A stretch of DNA of 64,000 nucleotides from Phlyctochytrium arcticum (GCA_025602905.1 JAHLKI010000001.1:1-64000), one strand, 5' to 3'. Counted from the first letter of the stretch, positions 8,830 through 19,394 are shown. Translations and numbers: made by a program. The notes: generated by a model from the letters alone, not told the origin.

Positions 8830-9619
8830 ATGGCAAGCGCTGGTGCCAGATTCCCCCCGGAAGTGCTCCCCGGAAGTGCTGGTCGGCATTTTCTCAAACA
8901 TCACAGACTTGGATATATTGCTGGAACTTGCCTCTGTCTGTCGGTTGTGGAGAACCACTGTGCTGCCACAGGCGTACGGCCCTTTGTGTGAGCACCCAGA
9001 GTTTCGCGATCACCGGGAATTTCGGACGTTTTTGGGTATTCTTGAGACCTATCCAAAACTAGGCCGTTACATCAGTTGCTTTGATTTCCTTGTGGAGAGG
9101 AAAAATGTGGACCGGTTTGCTTCGTTACTCAAGTATTGCCCAAAAATGTATGTAAGCTTGCCTGTTCCGGAAGGTGGCGCCACCGTTTTGTACTCATCAT
9201 CTACCAATAGCGTTGAATTTTCGGGAGATTGCGATTCTTCGTTGAACGATGCATTCATTGTAGCTCTGGCACAGAACTGCAAAGTCTTGGGCAGATTGTG
9301 TATTCCAAAATGCCGCGCAGTAACAAACATCGCCATTCTAGCAGTGGCCGAGAATTGCCCACAACTGTCCGAGCTGGATGTGACAGATTCAAATGTTGAC
9401 GATACAACAGTTCGGAAATTAGTAGATAAGTGTCCGGACCTCTTTTCGCTAAAGCTGTACGGCTGCACGGGTATCTGGGAAGCGACTGTGCTCTACATTT
9501 TTGAGCATGCCAAAAACCTGCAGTTTTTGGATGTAGGCGATTGCAACTTGTCCCACTGGTATATAAAGTTGCACAAACCAGAACATCTTGATGTAAATCT
9601 CGACCTCGATTACTGGTAA
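8830..9619 (+). pseudogene. F-box / LRR gene broken by a 13-bp tandem duplication
   Basis: The ATG at 8830 starts MASAGARFPPEVL as in its paralogues. CCCCGGAAGTGCT is then repeated (8855-8867 and 8868-8880), which shifts the frame, and translation ends at 8991. Everything after the insertion is conserved in the other frame: F-box (EVLVGIFSNITDLDILLELASVCRLWRTTVLPQAYG), the family intron (9148-9210), and LRRs (FIVALAQNCKVLGRLCIPKC, CPQLSELDVTDSNVDDTTVRKLVDKCPDLFSL) to the stop at 9617-9619. Exon 1 is exactly 13 nt longer than in the 10370 copy. No ATG opens the downstream frame before the F-box. The break looks recent, because the rest has no other lesion. Confidence 0.75.
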
Positions 9620-10009
9620 ACGATCCGATTTCTGGACAAGACGATGACGAAACTTACAGTCGCTACTGTACTGTTCCGGATCTCCTTGGTACCTTACTGA
9701 AGATTCGGTATATTCTGGGCCGGCTTAATAGTCATTTGCAAGTATCCGGCGGACAAGATGTGAATTGCGGAGCCAGGTTTACTTACCGGCAATTACTCGG
9801 CGTTACATTCGGTAGCACTCAATACCTACTGCTTCCAACGGCAAGTAAACAGGGCTACTTAAGACATGCCTTTCAATATCTTACCCGATCGACACACCGT
9901 AACGTAGTGTCCTTGTTCATATGCTAGTAAGATAGACTCTTCCCCTTCAACTGTATATAGGGTCAGAGAACTATAAACTGGATGTAATAGAGTGTGTATT
10001 CATTAGTAA

Positions 10010-10165
10010 TATAACAGCACCCGTAAAAGTAAGATTGGGTGAGTCGGAGATTAGCATTGACGGTGACGGAGTTGGAGGAATATTGGTTTCTGGTGTGGTG
10101 ATGACTTAAAGGTGTCTCGCAATCTTCAAGGACCGTTTAATGACCTTAATGACCACTCGCACATT
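10010..10165 (-). pseudogene. 3' fragment of the 150-residue gene (duplicate)
   Basis: The minus strand reads LEVVNVRVVIKVIKRSLKIARHL and then stops. It is aligned with LETVNVRAVIERTLKNAGHIQV of the intact gene at 11949-12401, and the downstream DNA is also related (CGTAAAAG-AAG-TTGGG; GTGACGG-GACGGAGTTGGA-GAAT). It marks the edge of duplication unit 1. Confidence 0.7.
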
Positions 10166-10238
10166 GACAACTTCTAATTGTCCTTGTCTTTCAGTCCAGA
10201 GCAGCACCTTCCCCGGCAGAAGGAATATATTCCCAGGA

Positions 10239-10268
10239 GCGGAGTTATGTTTACGTAAGCGTGGCGAT
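10239..10268 (+). promoter_or_regulatory. 30-bp element shared upstream of three F-box genes
   Basis: GCGGAGTT then 6 variable bases then ACGTAAGCGTGGCGAT. This copy contains the palindrome TTACGTAA. It lies 102 bp before the ATG at 10370. Confidence 0.6.
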
Positions 10269-10369
10269 ATTCGCACCAGCACTGGTCCAGCAGCCTTCAA
10301 CCTTGCAAAATCGGAGTGCGCACGAGGGCGCCCGCAGCTTGTATACCCTTCTTTCCTCAACACAACGAA

Positions 10370-11148
10370 ATGACAATCGCTGGTGCCAGACTTCCCCCAG
10401 AAGTGCTAGTCGGCATTATCACGAACGTTACAGACTTGGCAACATTGCTGAACCTTGCTTCCGTTTGTCGGTGGTGGAGAACCACTGTGCTGCCACAGGC
10501 ATACCGCCCTTCGTTTGAGCACCCAAAGTTTCACGATGACGAGGATTTTCGGACGTTCTTGGACATTCTTGAGGCCTATCCAAAACTTGGCTGTCACATC
10601 AGTTGCTTTGACTTACCTATGGACAGGAAAAATGTGGACCGGTTTGCTTCATTACTCAAGTATTGTCCAAACATGTATGTAAGCTAGCAGTTGCTCGAAC
10701 CGCTTCTATGGGCTCATCATCTACCGATAGCCTTGAGTTTTCGATAGATCGAGATAGCTATGATTTTTCGGAAGATGGCGATTTTTCGTTGAACGACGAA
10801 TTCATCGTAGCTCTGGCAGACAACTGCAAATCCCTGGAGAGATTGTGTATTCCAGGGTGCGATGCAGTGGCTATTCTAGCGGTGGCCGCTAACTGCCCAT
10901 TGTCCGACCTGGACGTCTCGTTTTCAAACGCGGACGATAAATTTGTTCGGGCATTGTTGGACGTATGTCCATGTATCGGGCGGTTGACGCTAAGCGGCTG
11001 CACGGGTATCTCGGAAGAGGCGGTGTTCTACATTTTTGATAATGCCGAATGCCTACATTTTTTGAATGTAGGCGGTTGCAAAGTGTCCGACATTGTAGAT
11101 TTGCAAGCACCAGAGCACATTGAAGTAGAACTCACCATCGATTGGTAA
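10370..11148 (+). CDS. F-box / AMN1-like LRR protein
   Basis: Exons 10370-10674 and 10731-11148 give 240 residues. MTIAGARLPPEVLVGIITNVTD...LASVCRWWRTTVLPQAYRP is the F-box. Exon 1 ends in CPNI, and the 56-nt intron runs from GTATGTAAGC to ACCGATAG. Exon 2 has LRR units (FIVALADNCKSLERLCIPGC, LAVAANCPLSDLDVSFSNADDKFVRALLDVCP, LTLSGCTGISEEAVFYIFDNAECLHFLNVGGC) and ends ELTIDW. Read without splicing, the gene seems to have a stop and a frameshift; the conserved intron removes both. Predicted SCF substrate adaptor, sister to the broken copy at 8830. Confidence 0.85.
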
Positions 11149-11948
11149 TAGATCCGATTTCCTGACAAGACAATGACGAAACTTAAGGTCGTTACTTTAC
11201 GTTTACTTGTATATCACAGAAGATTCGGTAAATTCTGCGCCGGTTTGATAGTCCTTTGCAAGTACACGGCGGCGGGCAAGAACTGGATGAAATTTGCGAG
11301 ACATCTGAAGCGACGCACTACTCATCGTCAACTACCCGGCGTTATTTCCTGATCTTGAGAGCGTGTACCTCTACGTCTTCCAGCCGCAAACACTTGCAGC
11401 ATCTAAAGCGTGACTACGTGAAAAGGGTTGCGTTGTTCCCTCAGCGTAATTTAAGGCCTGTCGCATCTCTTGGTAATGTGGGATATGCTTCGTACTTTCC
11501 CGTTGGATCAAAATGTTCAGGGTCATATTGAGTTTCTCATCTGTTAGACACACCATAACGTAGTTTCTGCTGTTTATAGGCTGGTAAAATAGAGTCTTAT
11601 AGGTTGCTTTCCCCTTCAAGTGCATGTTATTTTGTATATTAGACTTCTCAGCCGTAATTCGTATCTTAAGGACAGCAGTTTCCTAGACTGATATTGATGA
11701 ATAACAGCATTGCTTGAATGTATTAGAGGGGGATCCACTTCCATCCTCTGCTAAACTAACCCAGTATGCACTCTGCCTCCGGCTGCCGCATCGACCGATA
11801 TACTCTCGCAACCGTATACGGTCAGAGAACTAAAAATTGTCACAGAGTGGGTATTGGTATTTAAAAGATAACATATGGTGCGTAAAAGCAAGGTTGGGAG
11901 AGATATAAAGTTCTACTGTAGGGTAATTTCAAAGACTTGTTGAGAAAT

Positions 11949-12401
11949 TTAAGCAGTGACGGAGACGGAGTTGGATGAATAGACGGGGAGGGTTTCGGGC
12001 GTAGATACTTGGACATTCTTGTTGACTTGGATGTGCCCTGCATTCTTCAAGGTCCGCTCAATCACCGCTCGCACATTGACAGTTTCCAATGTTTCAGGTA
12101 AGTTGAATGTAAAGGGGACGTTCCATTCTTTGGGGGCCATCATCTTGTCGCCGCGCACACTGACCCACAACACAATGTCTCGGACGCTGCCGTTGGGCGA
12201 CACGGCCTGGACGATGAGTCGGTCTGCCATCAGGTAGGAGTCGAGAATAATGTGGACTGTGCCTGTAATGCGGGTTTGGCCGTCGTGAGTTTCTGCAGTG
12301 ATGTTGATAATGTCGTAAGCCTTGACAATCCGGTCCATTGTCTTGGCGACCTTTTCCTTTCTCCGGAAACCGTTGCCGCCTAGTAGGATACCGAGATCCA
12401 T
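11949..12401 (-). CDS. unrecognised 150-residue protein
   Basis: A single-exon frame from an ATG at 12401 (MDLGILLGGNGFRRKEKVAKTMDRIVKAYD) to the stop at 11949. After a basic N-terminal segment the rest alternates hydrophobic and polar residues (INITAETHDGQTRITGTVHIILD; DRLIVQAVSPNGSVRDIVLWVSVRG; WNVPFTFNLPETLETVNVRAVIERTLK), which suggests a beta-sandwich, perhaps arrestin- or C2-like. I cannot assign a family. Its tail was copied to 10010-10165 together with an F-box gene, so it was already next to that family before the duplication. Confidence 0.6.
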   Translation of the reverse strand: MDLGILLGGNGFRRKEKVAKTMDRIVKAYDIINITAETHDGQTRITGTVHIILDSYLMADRLIVQAVSPNGSVRDIVLWVSVRGDKMMAPKEWNVPFTFNLPETLETVNVRAVIERTLKNAGHIQVNKNVQVSTPETLPVYSSNSVSVTA

Positions 12402-13909
12402 CTTGTTTTTTTGGGGTAAAAATGGAGGCGTCTTCGCCGTCTTGGTGATGAGTTTTTAACAAGGGGAACCCTTCTCCTCAAGGTCTCTTTGTATACTTTG
12501 TCATATTCGCCGCAAACGCCAGGCCGCCCTTTGGCACCGTCACAGTACAACCGTCTTGTACGGCCAGCTCCTAGTAATTATGGGCGCTGGGCAGTGCTTG
12601 TGATCAGATCAGTTCGCCTCAACTTCGCCAAGGCTTTGATCTACGCTAGAAGCCCTGTTATATCCGACGACGACCAAGGCAGGTTCTTACCACCGTAAAA
12701 AAAATGGATTCTCGTCGAAGAATTTCTGTAGGTTGATTTAAATCGAGAGAATGAGAGATCCAGGGTAGCTCTGCGATCTTGTCGTACGAAAGCCGGAACA
12801 GCCCAGGGAACAGCTGAACGGCACACTTTTTTGAAACGTAACACAACCTACTAGATCTGAGCCGCCAACCATCAGTACAGATCCAAGATCTGGTAAGTAG
12901 ATCCGGAAGTAAGAGTTTCAGTTATATGATCCACCAGATCCACCGCAATAGCCAGTAGGCCTGCATCAGAAACGTAAGTTCACAACTGGTGATATTTACC
13001 ATACAGCATACTAGTTTCGATACACTTCAGTCCAGTCCCAGGTAGGATCAGGACCGGTTATTAGAAGTTTTGACTGTTATCATACATAAATCGAACATCT
13101 TGACAAATAAAGAGGGAAAGCTGATCCATGCATGATGCATCAAAATAATTAGAATGTACCAAATTTTTGACTTTTCAGGTTTCAGAGCGTCGTGCAAGGT
13201 AAGAGAGCTGGGGTCCATTCATTGACCTTGGACGCAACATCGCTCGTCTCTCGAAGGGCACACCACAGGCGTCGGCGGGGGCCCGCAGCTATGATGCCAA
13301 TATATGAAATTTATGAGAGTGTCAGAGATCCTCAACGGGAAGGTGAAAGTTACGTCCACCAAAGTTAAGACTATTCAAACTTTTTGCTAATGGGCTTTGA
13401 CTGGGCAAGCCCCAATAGCTGCAAACTGGGAAAATCCTATTTCTCAAAGCGTTAAAAAACAAGTCAAAGGCACATTCTGTTCAAATCCTCCAGAGATTTC
13501 CAAATAGCGTTTCATGCATTTGATAGTTGTCACTAACGCGAAACGAGCGAAACGCGGAGGGCCCGATTGTCCGTTTCAAAGACTCTCTCAGAGCAACTAC
13601 CACAGCGACAGTCACGAAAATGCCGCCGATCATGTATGTAGTGTGCTAGGCAACATTGCATGGTCGGGGGACCAGCACTTTTCCCGTGCTTGCACTTACT
13701 TTGTTCAAAACTTTCCCCGAGCATGTACTGCGAGGATGACCGGGTTGGGGACCTTCCCCGTTCATCAACATAAATCAGGTCTTATTTAGCAACGTATCTC
13801 CCACTTGGGGGCTTTCTTCAAAATACCTGTTCCAAAAGCTGGATTCATCATCTTCTGTAGCGGATAGACCAGTGTTGAACGCAACTCACATGCATTTGTC
13901 GTGGTGACC
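12402..13909. other. intergenic, no supported gene
   Basis: Short overlapping frames on both strands lack family similarity and clear splice sites. It separates the F-box cluster from the gene-dense half. Around 13660-13770 a motif of the type TTTTCCCGTGC/TTTCCCCGAGC/CTTCCCCGTTC recurs three times about 35 bp apart. Confidence 0.4.
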
Positions 13910-15603
13910 ATGAGAGCTTGGGTCAAAACGACTGTCCTCGTTCTCATTGTTGCAATTCTCAACAACAAAACTAGAGTTTTTGCGCAAGGTATGTAGTGTA
14001 TTGCAATCAGAGGACTCAAAAGACTTGTAAACTGAAAATGGTTCAAAAGAATCATCGAATAACTCAACATCGGGTCAAGTCTTCTGTCCTCCGCCTCTGG
14101 TCCCCACCCCCGCCAACTTCAGTAGTCTACATCTCTCAGCCTGCGATTTCAATCTCCAATGCTGCCTCCCTTGCCCCGCCAGCAATTTCCTCTATCCCCC
14201 TAATCAAGCATCCCACACCCTCCTCGCATCCTCCGTCATACGACTCATCTCGGGGCTCTGCTCGTTGGCCATCTGCCTCTCTTACTTGGTCCTCCCCGGC
14301 AAACGCTCTCACCCCAAAGTCTTTTTCTTGTACATTACAGGAATCTTGGCTCTATGGTACTTTACGAGCATGTCCTTTTTTCTTAGTGGGCAGGGGAAGG
14401 CGGCGTTTTGTGCGGGTGATGGGGTTAGTCAGGCTACTTCGGCGACGAGCGCGACGTGTGGAGCCCAGGGTGCAGTTCTACTTTGGTTGACGATAGCTCT
14501 TGCGTGTTGGACTTTGATTTTTACTCTCAATCTTCATCTGGTAAAATATTCAGATCTTGAGGATGTTCCCCAATAGTTAACACCATACTGTTTTGCAGGA
14601 AATCGTCTGGGCCAATAGTATTCTCGGCAATTACCACTGGGCCCTTCACCTCCTCTGCTGGATTCCTCCGACCATTGTATCAAGCCTCGCCCTCGCCTAC
14701 GGAAAGATTGACTACACATCCGGCACGACCTGTTGGGTGAGCTGGACAGCCCATACCTACATCCTCGAACCGCTCATTGCCATCACTGCCGTCATCTTGT
14801 TCTTACACGCCTTGACGACGCTGTGGATGGTTGCCACATTTTTCGCACGTCGTATTTTGAAGAAAGAGTATACGCAGCACCATGAACGAATGACACAGCG
14901 ACAGTCTGCTGCATCAGCAATGCCGACCAGAACAGTTACATTTATGGAGCGAGACCACCAGCGTGCCTCAACAGAGAACATGCTGGCTGATCTAGGCTAT
15001 CTCAGTCCACCCCCTACCCCCGCCATCAAAACCCTCGGCTCAGGCATGCACGTCAAACTCTTTCTCTTTGGGGTGGCCGCCACCCTTCTCAACGCCGGGA
15101 ACATTGCTCTCTACCTCGGAGATCGCGCAGTCGTTACCGCCGCATTCAAACTTGGGCCAACTCTGTCGGGCGGGACGACCAACCCCATCAACAGCCTTTT
15201 GACATGCATGTACGAACTGGGCCTATCCAACTCGTTCCTTTCTGCAGAAAGCGTCTACGGGCAATGCAAGACGCGGTTAACGGCCTCCAAGCAACTAGAG
15301 TACCCGAGTGTATGGCAAGAAACCGCCGAAGAGATTATAGCCTCTATCTCAGGGTTCATGCTCCTCGTCCTATTAGTCGGAACATGTTGGGGCGACTGGC
15401 GCCGCCAATTTAACGGCCAGGAGCGGCTTCAGCACTACCGCTCCTCCTCCTCCGCTGTATTCCCACCGGGGGACCATCACACATTCATCCCATTATCTCC
15501 CACATTCCCCATACCAGTACATATGGCTCACTCCCACGCCAGGCAGCAGCATATAGAGAACCGCAGCGGGTCCCGACTACCTCTACGATCGCCTCATACA
15601 TAA
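13910..15603 (+). CDS. Frizzled/Smoothened-like seven-transmembrane receptor
   Basis: Exons 13910-13988, 14080-14540 and 14599-15603 give 514 residues with canonical junctions. A signal peptide (residues 1-25, VLVLIVAILNN...VFAQ) is followed by a short Cys-rich ectodomain with seven Cys and a PC motif (VFCPPPL, SACDFNLQCCLPCPAS). Seven hydrophobic segments follow: ASSVIRLISGLCSLAICLSYLVL (TM1), VFFLYITGILALWYFTSMSFFL (TM2), VLLWLTIALACWTLIFTLNL (TM3), ALHLLCWIPPTIVSSLALAY (TM4), LEPLIAITAVILFLHALTTLWMV (TM5), VKLFLFGVAATLLNAGNIALYL (TM6) and IIASISGFMLLVLLVGTCW (TM7). Cys pairs lie before TM3 and in loop 2 (TTCWVSW). The third cytoplasmic loop is long and basic. The cysteine-rich start and overall layout resemble the Frizzled/Smoothened-like receptors known from several fungi and amoebae; another GPCR class is possible. 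A plasma-membrane sensor, ligand unknown. Confidence 0.72.
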
Positions 15604-15887
15604 TGCGTCGTGCCAATACGGTCAAAGAGCAAGAGGTGTACAACAACTTCAGTCCATGGTAAAAACATACATATTCTAGATTCCTGTACACATCAAATAG
15701 ACATACGGCTCCAATTCCCCGTAGACAGCAGTAGATACATACACTTAGATTTTGTTTTCAATATACAGAAAAATCATAAATATCAGATCCAGGTACAGAC
15801 AGAATAGGTCACAAAAAAACGTTTCAGAGAAAAGGAACAGTACAAAAAAAAAATATCCCAAAAAAAAAGAAGAGAAAGAGAAAAAGA

Positions 15888-18800
15888 TCAATACATTCCC
15901 ATCATATTCATACCCAAATATCCGGGGCCCGTTGGTGGTTGCAAACTCTGAGGTTGGCTCGTAGCATTATTGTTGTTCGGTGAAATGCCCGACGCACTCG
16001 ACACAGACGATGACGGTGGTGGTGGGGGTGACGGTGCAGCAAACTGGTACATCCACGGTTGCGGTGGTGGTGGGGCATACATGGCTTGATGATGAGTATA
16101 GTACGGGTGAATATGCCCCATCGTGTACGGATTCGGTGGTGGGGTGAAATGGGGGTAGGTCGGTGGTTGTTGTTGGGGAAAAGAGGAGACGGCCCATGAA
16201 TGGCGACGGTAGTCTTGGGTGGTGGAACTGACAATGGAAGTAGACGATGCGACTCGGCGGGGTTGTTGGAGTTGCGGGGGTGGGGTGAGTGAAATGAGCG
16301 GTTGTTGTTGTTGTTGATTCGTCACAGATGTATTCGGTTCAAAATACTCACTCCGAGAAAAATCCACCCCGCGTTCGGCCAAAATCTGCAAACTGGTACG
16401 TCGCATCCGTTTGGCGTGGCGGTCCCGAATGACTTGAAGTGGTAAATCTTCTTCCACGACTTTCCGTTGCTGGGGGGGTGCACTTTCCGTGCCGGGTTTC
16501 ATGGCAGATGGGAGTCCAGCCATCGAGAGGCGTTTGGATTCATTAGTAGAGGGGATAGTGGGTGTGATGGGAGCAGTGGTGAGTGTGACGGACGAAGATG
16601 TGCTGCTGCTACTGGTTGACCCGGTTCCCGATGAAGAGGGGGAGGTGGGTCCGGTTGACGACCGAGGGATGGTAATGGGCGGGTCAGTCGAGAACCGGGC
16701 CGTTCGCGTCAAAGTCAGGTTTCGGGCTGAATTCGTGCCGCTGCTACCCCCCTCTCGGGCGGTGGCAAAACTTCCCGTACTGGTCGACCCCGAATCAAAG
16801 GACGCGCTGGGAACATGGCGCCGAGTCAGAGACGGTCGCGATAAAGATGCCTGGGATCGGTCGGTAGTATCATTCTGGTGGTCGTAGAACCCGTCCATCT
16901 TTACAATAGGAGCCATGTTCGCAGTCTCATCATCCTCCGTCACATCCGCCAACACTCCCCCAACTTCATTATGGGACGGAGGCTCCATGGCAGCTGTAGG
17001 CCGAGTAGGCACAAACCCTCCCGAATTGGATCGACTTCCCATACTCGGTCTACTTTCCCGTTTTTTACCGGACCGGGTAGGCGAGAGCTTCCCGTCATTT
17101 CCAGTTCCACTAGAATTCTGACTGGCGGCAGCACGTAAATTGGGCAGAGAAAAGAAGCGCGTCATGCGGCGGACTAGACCCTTTTTGGGTTTCTCGGTCG
17201 GATTGTTGGTCCTAAAACTTGAAATGTCAAAGGAGGAGAGTGATCCTTGTGATCCAGTCACAGAGGCATTCGAGTCGGGAGGGGCGTCACGGTCATGATG
17301 GTTGTTACTGTTATTTCCTCCGGACACGAGTCGACGCATCACATCCACGCTCTTGCGCATCATGTACGTCTTGGCGGGTTTGGCAGCAGCAGTAGCAGGA
17401 ATAGGGTCAGAGATCCGGTCCCGATGAGACTCAGGAACCGGTGCAGTCAACATATCATGAAACGAGACAACCTTTTCACTCTCATCCTCGTCTTGATCCA
17501 CCAAAAACCCGTTATTGGGTCCCGAGCGGGATAAATCCATACTCTGGAAATTCCTCGCTCCAAACGCTTCAGCTTTCAAGTTGAGTTTCGAGTCCCGGCG
17601 GATATTTAGACTGACTCTTCGCAAATCCGGTTCGTTCGTGCCGCTGGTTGAGGTCACAAAGAGCGAATGGCGAGCCCGGCGATTAAAGATGCGTTGAACG
17701 GGGCGAAGCGCGGATTTTGCGATGGAGTCTGGAGAAGAGGAGGCGGTTTTTTGGGTTGGCGACGGTGGGGTGGATGACGCGGGAGTCGGGGGAGTCAACA
17801 TAAACTTTTCAGTGTTGGCTTCCAGTTTGGTCAGAGTCTGACTGATGAGTGCAGCGGCCGATTCATTTTCTTCTTCGGTGCGTTCGTCAATCAAAGACTG
17901 ATCTTGCTGCTGCAACGATTCTCGCGGGAACTTTTGATACCATGATGATTGAGAGCCTTCAGCGTCGGCCACAGTAGACCGTTGAGTGGCAACGGGAGTT
18001 GATTGAATATGTTCGATTTCATCGCCCAAGTCACTGTCCAGGGATCCGATTGTCGTAGCATCATCGTAGGCATGTGTCGCCGACCGTCCCCCGCGCGGAG
18101 GAACGCCCGAGTGACGCTGGTAGCCATCCTCGTCATCATCGACATTGTCTTCCCGGTCCCAACTGACTCCGCGCGCGGGTCCCAGATCAGCCTGTTGGTG
18201 CAAGTCGCGGTAGGCTTCCGCAGCGGCCGCGAGTAATCGACTCGTATCCATACTGGCTCGCTGGTTCTGTCGCTGTCGGGTGTGGTTGGCATCCACGACG
18301 GTCCCCGTGCTACTTTCCAAACTCAACGAGTCATCGTTTGTTTCCCCAGCGACGTTGTCGCCCTCGGCCACGGACGAGTTAAAGGATGACGCAACACCAG
18401 CGACTCCCTGGACGCTCTTGCCTGAACCTGAGCCATCACGGTCAGATGATGGAGACGGCGACGGCGTTCCCAACTCGCGGCGAATTTTGGCCACCAACAA
18501 TGCGCGAACGGCCTCGGATCGGGCCCGTTCGGCATTCATGGTATCCTGGAGGGCAGATTTTAGGGTTTTTTCGGCAGCGATCCGGCGCGTGCGCTCTTCC
18601 TCTAATTGCTGTGTCTTTTCGGCCAAGCGGTCCTTGAGTCGGTCCATTTGAGTTTTCATGCGGGCCATACGGGAGGTTTCGGCTTCCAAGCGCAAGTTTT
18701 TGGTGCGGTAGGCAGTAGCGAGAATGCGGCCGCGAACGTATAGAATAGAGAATAAAAGTTCAGAGAGGCGACGCGAGTTGCGACATGCTGCCGAGGCCAG

Positions 18801-19394
18801 AGAGTGGGATAGAGCAACCGGATCATCATCATTGTTGACAGATGGCGTGTCGGTTGCATCATTGATGCTTGCTCCAGCCGTAGGAAAGCCAAAGCAGTGG
18901 AGGACAGCCATGACTTCTTTCCATTCGACGCTGTCGACGCCCCACACATGCCGGACCTCTTCGAGGGCCTCACCGGTCGCCTTGATGGCATCCGATTTGT
19001 CTCGGGCACCGGAGCGGATTGTGACATCAAACAGCGATTTGACTACGACCGACTCGAGTTCAGCTGGGGTTTGTTCGTAGGTAAGATGAAGGTAGAGTCG
19101 GGGAGTCGCAGCCGCTTCTGGTGTGGGAGTGATAGATCCATCAGCAGCGGTAGCAGGGGACTTGGCAGGGGAGGCAGCGGGGGTGGGATGTATGGGGGGA
19201 GGAGTTTGGGGTGGGGTGATGTTGGAAGTCACAGTAAGGTTGTGACTCTGTTGAGTGGAAGAGACAAGGGATTTCACTGCTTTGCCCTGGACATTGGGGA
19301 TAGTGCTGGTGGAAATGACAGTTTCTGGCGTTGCAACGGGTACAAATTCCTGTTGGGCAGCACCACCCTCCCTGCCTTCGTCGTCGTCGCCCAT
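15888..19394 (-). CDS. large disordered protein with central coiled coil
   Basis: One uninterrupted frame of about 1168 residues from the ATG at 19394 (MGDDDEGREGG) to the stop at 15888; no intron is needed. Residues about 95-170 (RLYLHLTYEQTPAELESVVVKSLFDVTIRSG...VWGVDSVEWKEVMAVLHCFGFP) and about 190-240 look folded. A strong coiled coil follows (RMKTQMDRLKDRLAEKTQQLEEERTRRIAAEK). The remaining two thirds are Ser/Pro/Gly-rich with basic RRHSLF/RRMTRFFSLP/RKSVDVMRRLV clusters that look like kinase sites, and the tail is Gln/Pro/Tyr-rich. I do not recognise the family; the build suggests a signalling or cytoskeletal scaffold. Several long antisense frames are shadows of its GC-rich codons. Confidence 0.8.
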   Translation of the reverse strand: MGDDDEGREGGAAQQEFVPVATPETVISTSTIPNVQGKAVKSLVSSTQQSHNLTVTSNITPPQTPPPIHPTPAASPAKSPATAADGSITPTPEAAATPRLYLHLTYEQTPAELESVVVKSLFDVTIRSGARDKSDAIKATGEALEEVRHVWGVDSVEWKEVMAVLHCFGFPTAGASINDATDTPSVNNDDDPVALSHSLASAACRNSRRLSELLFSILYVRGRILATAYRTKNLRLEAETSRMARMKTQMDRLKDRLAEKTQQLEEERTRRIAAEKTLKSALQDTMNAERARSEAVRALLVAKIRRELGTPSPSPSSDRDGSGSGKSVQGVAGVASSFNSSVAEGDNVAGETNDDSLSLESSTGTVVDANHTRQRQNQRASMDTSRLLAAAAEAYRDLHQQADLGPARGVSWDREDNVDDDEDGYQRHSGVPPRGGRSATHAYDDATTIGSLDSDLGDEIEHIQSTPVATQRSTVADAEGSQSSWYQKFPRESLQQQDQSLIDERTEEENESAAALISQTLTKLEANTEKFMLTPPTPASSTPPSPTQKTASSSPDSIAKSALRPVQRIFNRRARHSLFVTSTSGTNEPDLRRVSLNIRRDSKLNLKAEAFGARNFQSMDLSRSGPNNGFLVDQDEDESEKVVSFHDMLTAPVPESHRDRISDPIPATAAAKPAKTYMMRKSVDVMRRLVSGGNNSNNHHDRDAPPDSNASVTGSQGSLSSFDISSFRTNNPTEKPKKGLVRRMTRFFSLPNLRAAASQNSSGTGNDGKLSPTRSGKKRESRPSMGSRSNSGGFVPTRPTAAMEPPSHNEVGGVLADVTEDDETANMAPIVKMDGFYDHQNDTTDRSQASLSRPSLTRRHVPSASFDSGSTSTGSFATAREGGSSGTNSARNLTLTRTARFSTDPPITIPRSSTGPTSPSSSGTGSTSSSSTSSSVTLTTAPITPTIPSTNESKRLSMAGLPSAMKPGTESAPPQQRKVVEEDLPLQVIRDRHAKRMRRTSLQILAERGVDFSRSEYFEPNTSVTNQQQQQPLISLTPPPQLQQPRRVASSTSIVSSTTQDYRRHSWAVSSFPQQQPPTYPHFTPPPNPYTMGHIHPYYTHHQAMYAPPPPQPWMYQFAAPSPPPPPSSSVSSASGISPNNNNATSQPQSLQPPTGPGYLGMNMMGMY

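Larger units (their letters stand above)
8690..12100. repeat. tandem duplication: F-box gene plus tail of the neighbouring gene
   Basis: Unit 1 (about 8690-10165) and unit 2 (about 10170-12100) align in order: CCAGAGCAGCA-CT leader, 30-bp element, F-box gene, 3' flank (ATCCGATTT...TGACAAGAC-ATGACGAAACTTA), a GGTCAGAGAACTA motif, then the 3' part of the 150-residue minus-strand gene. Unit 1 stops inside that gene, leaving only its tail. Identity is high in the F-box exon and lower in the flanks. Confidence 0.7.

Noticed and set aside
8843..9619. A 258-codon frame starting with GTG at 8843 as a working F-box gene
   Set aside because: GTG is not a normal fungal start. The family ATG is at 8830, and the frame differs because of the 13-bp duplication.
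10663..10740. Apparent stop and frameshift in the F-box gene at 10370
   Set aside because: A 56-nt intron (10675-10730), present at the same codon in all paralogues, restores the frame and gives exactly 240 codons.
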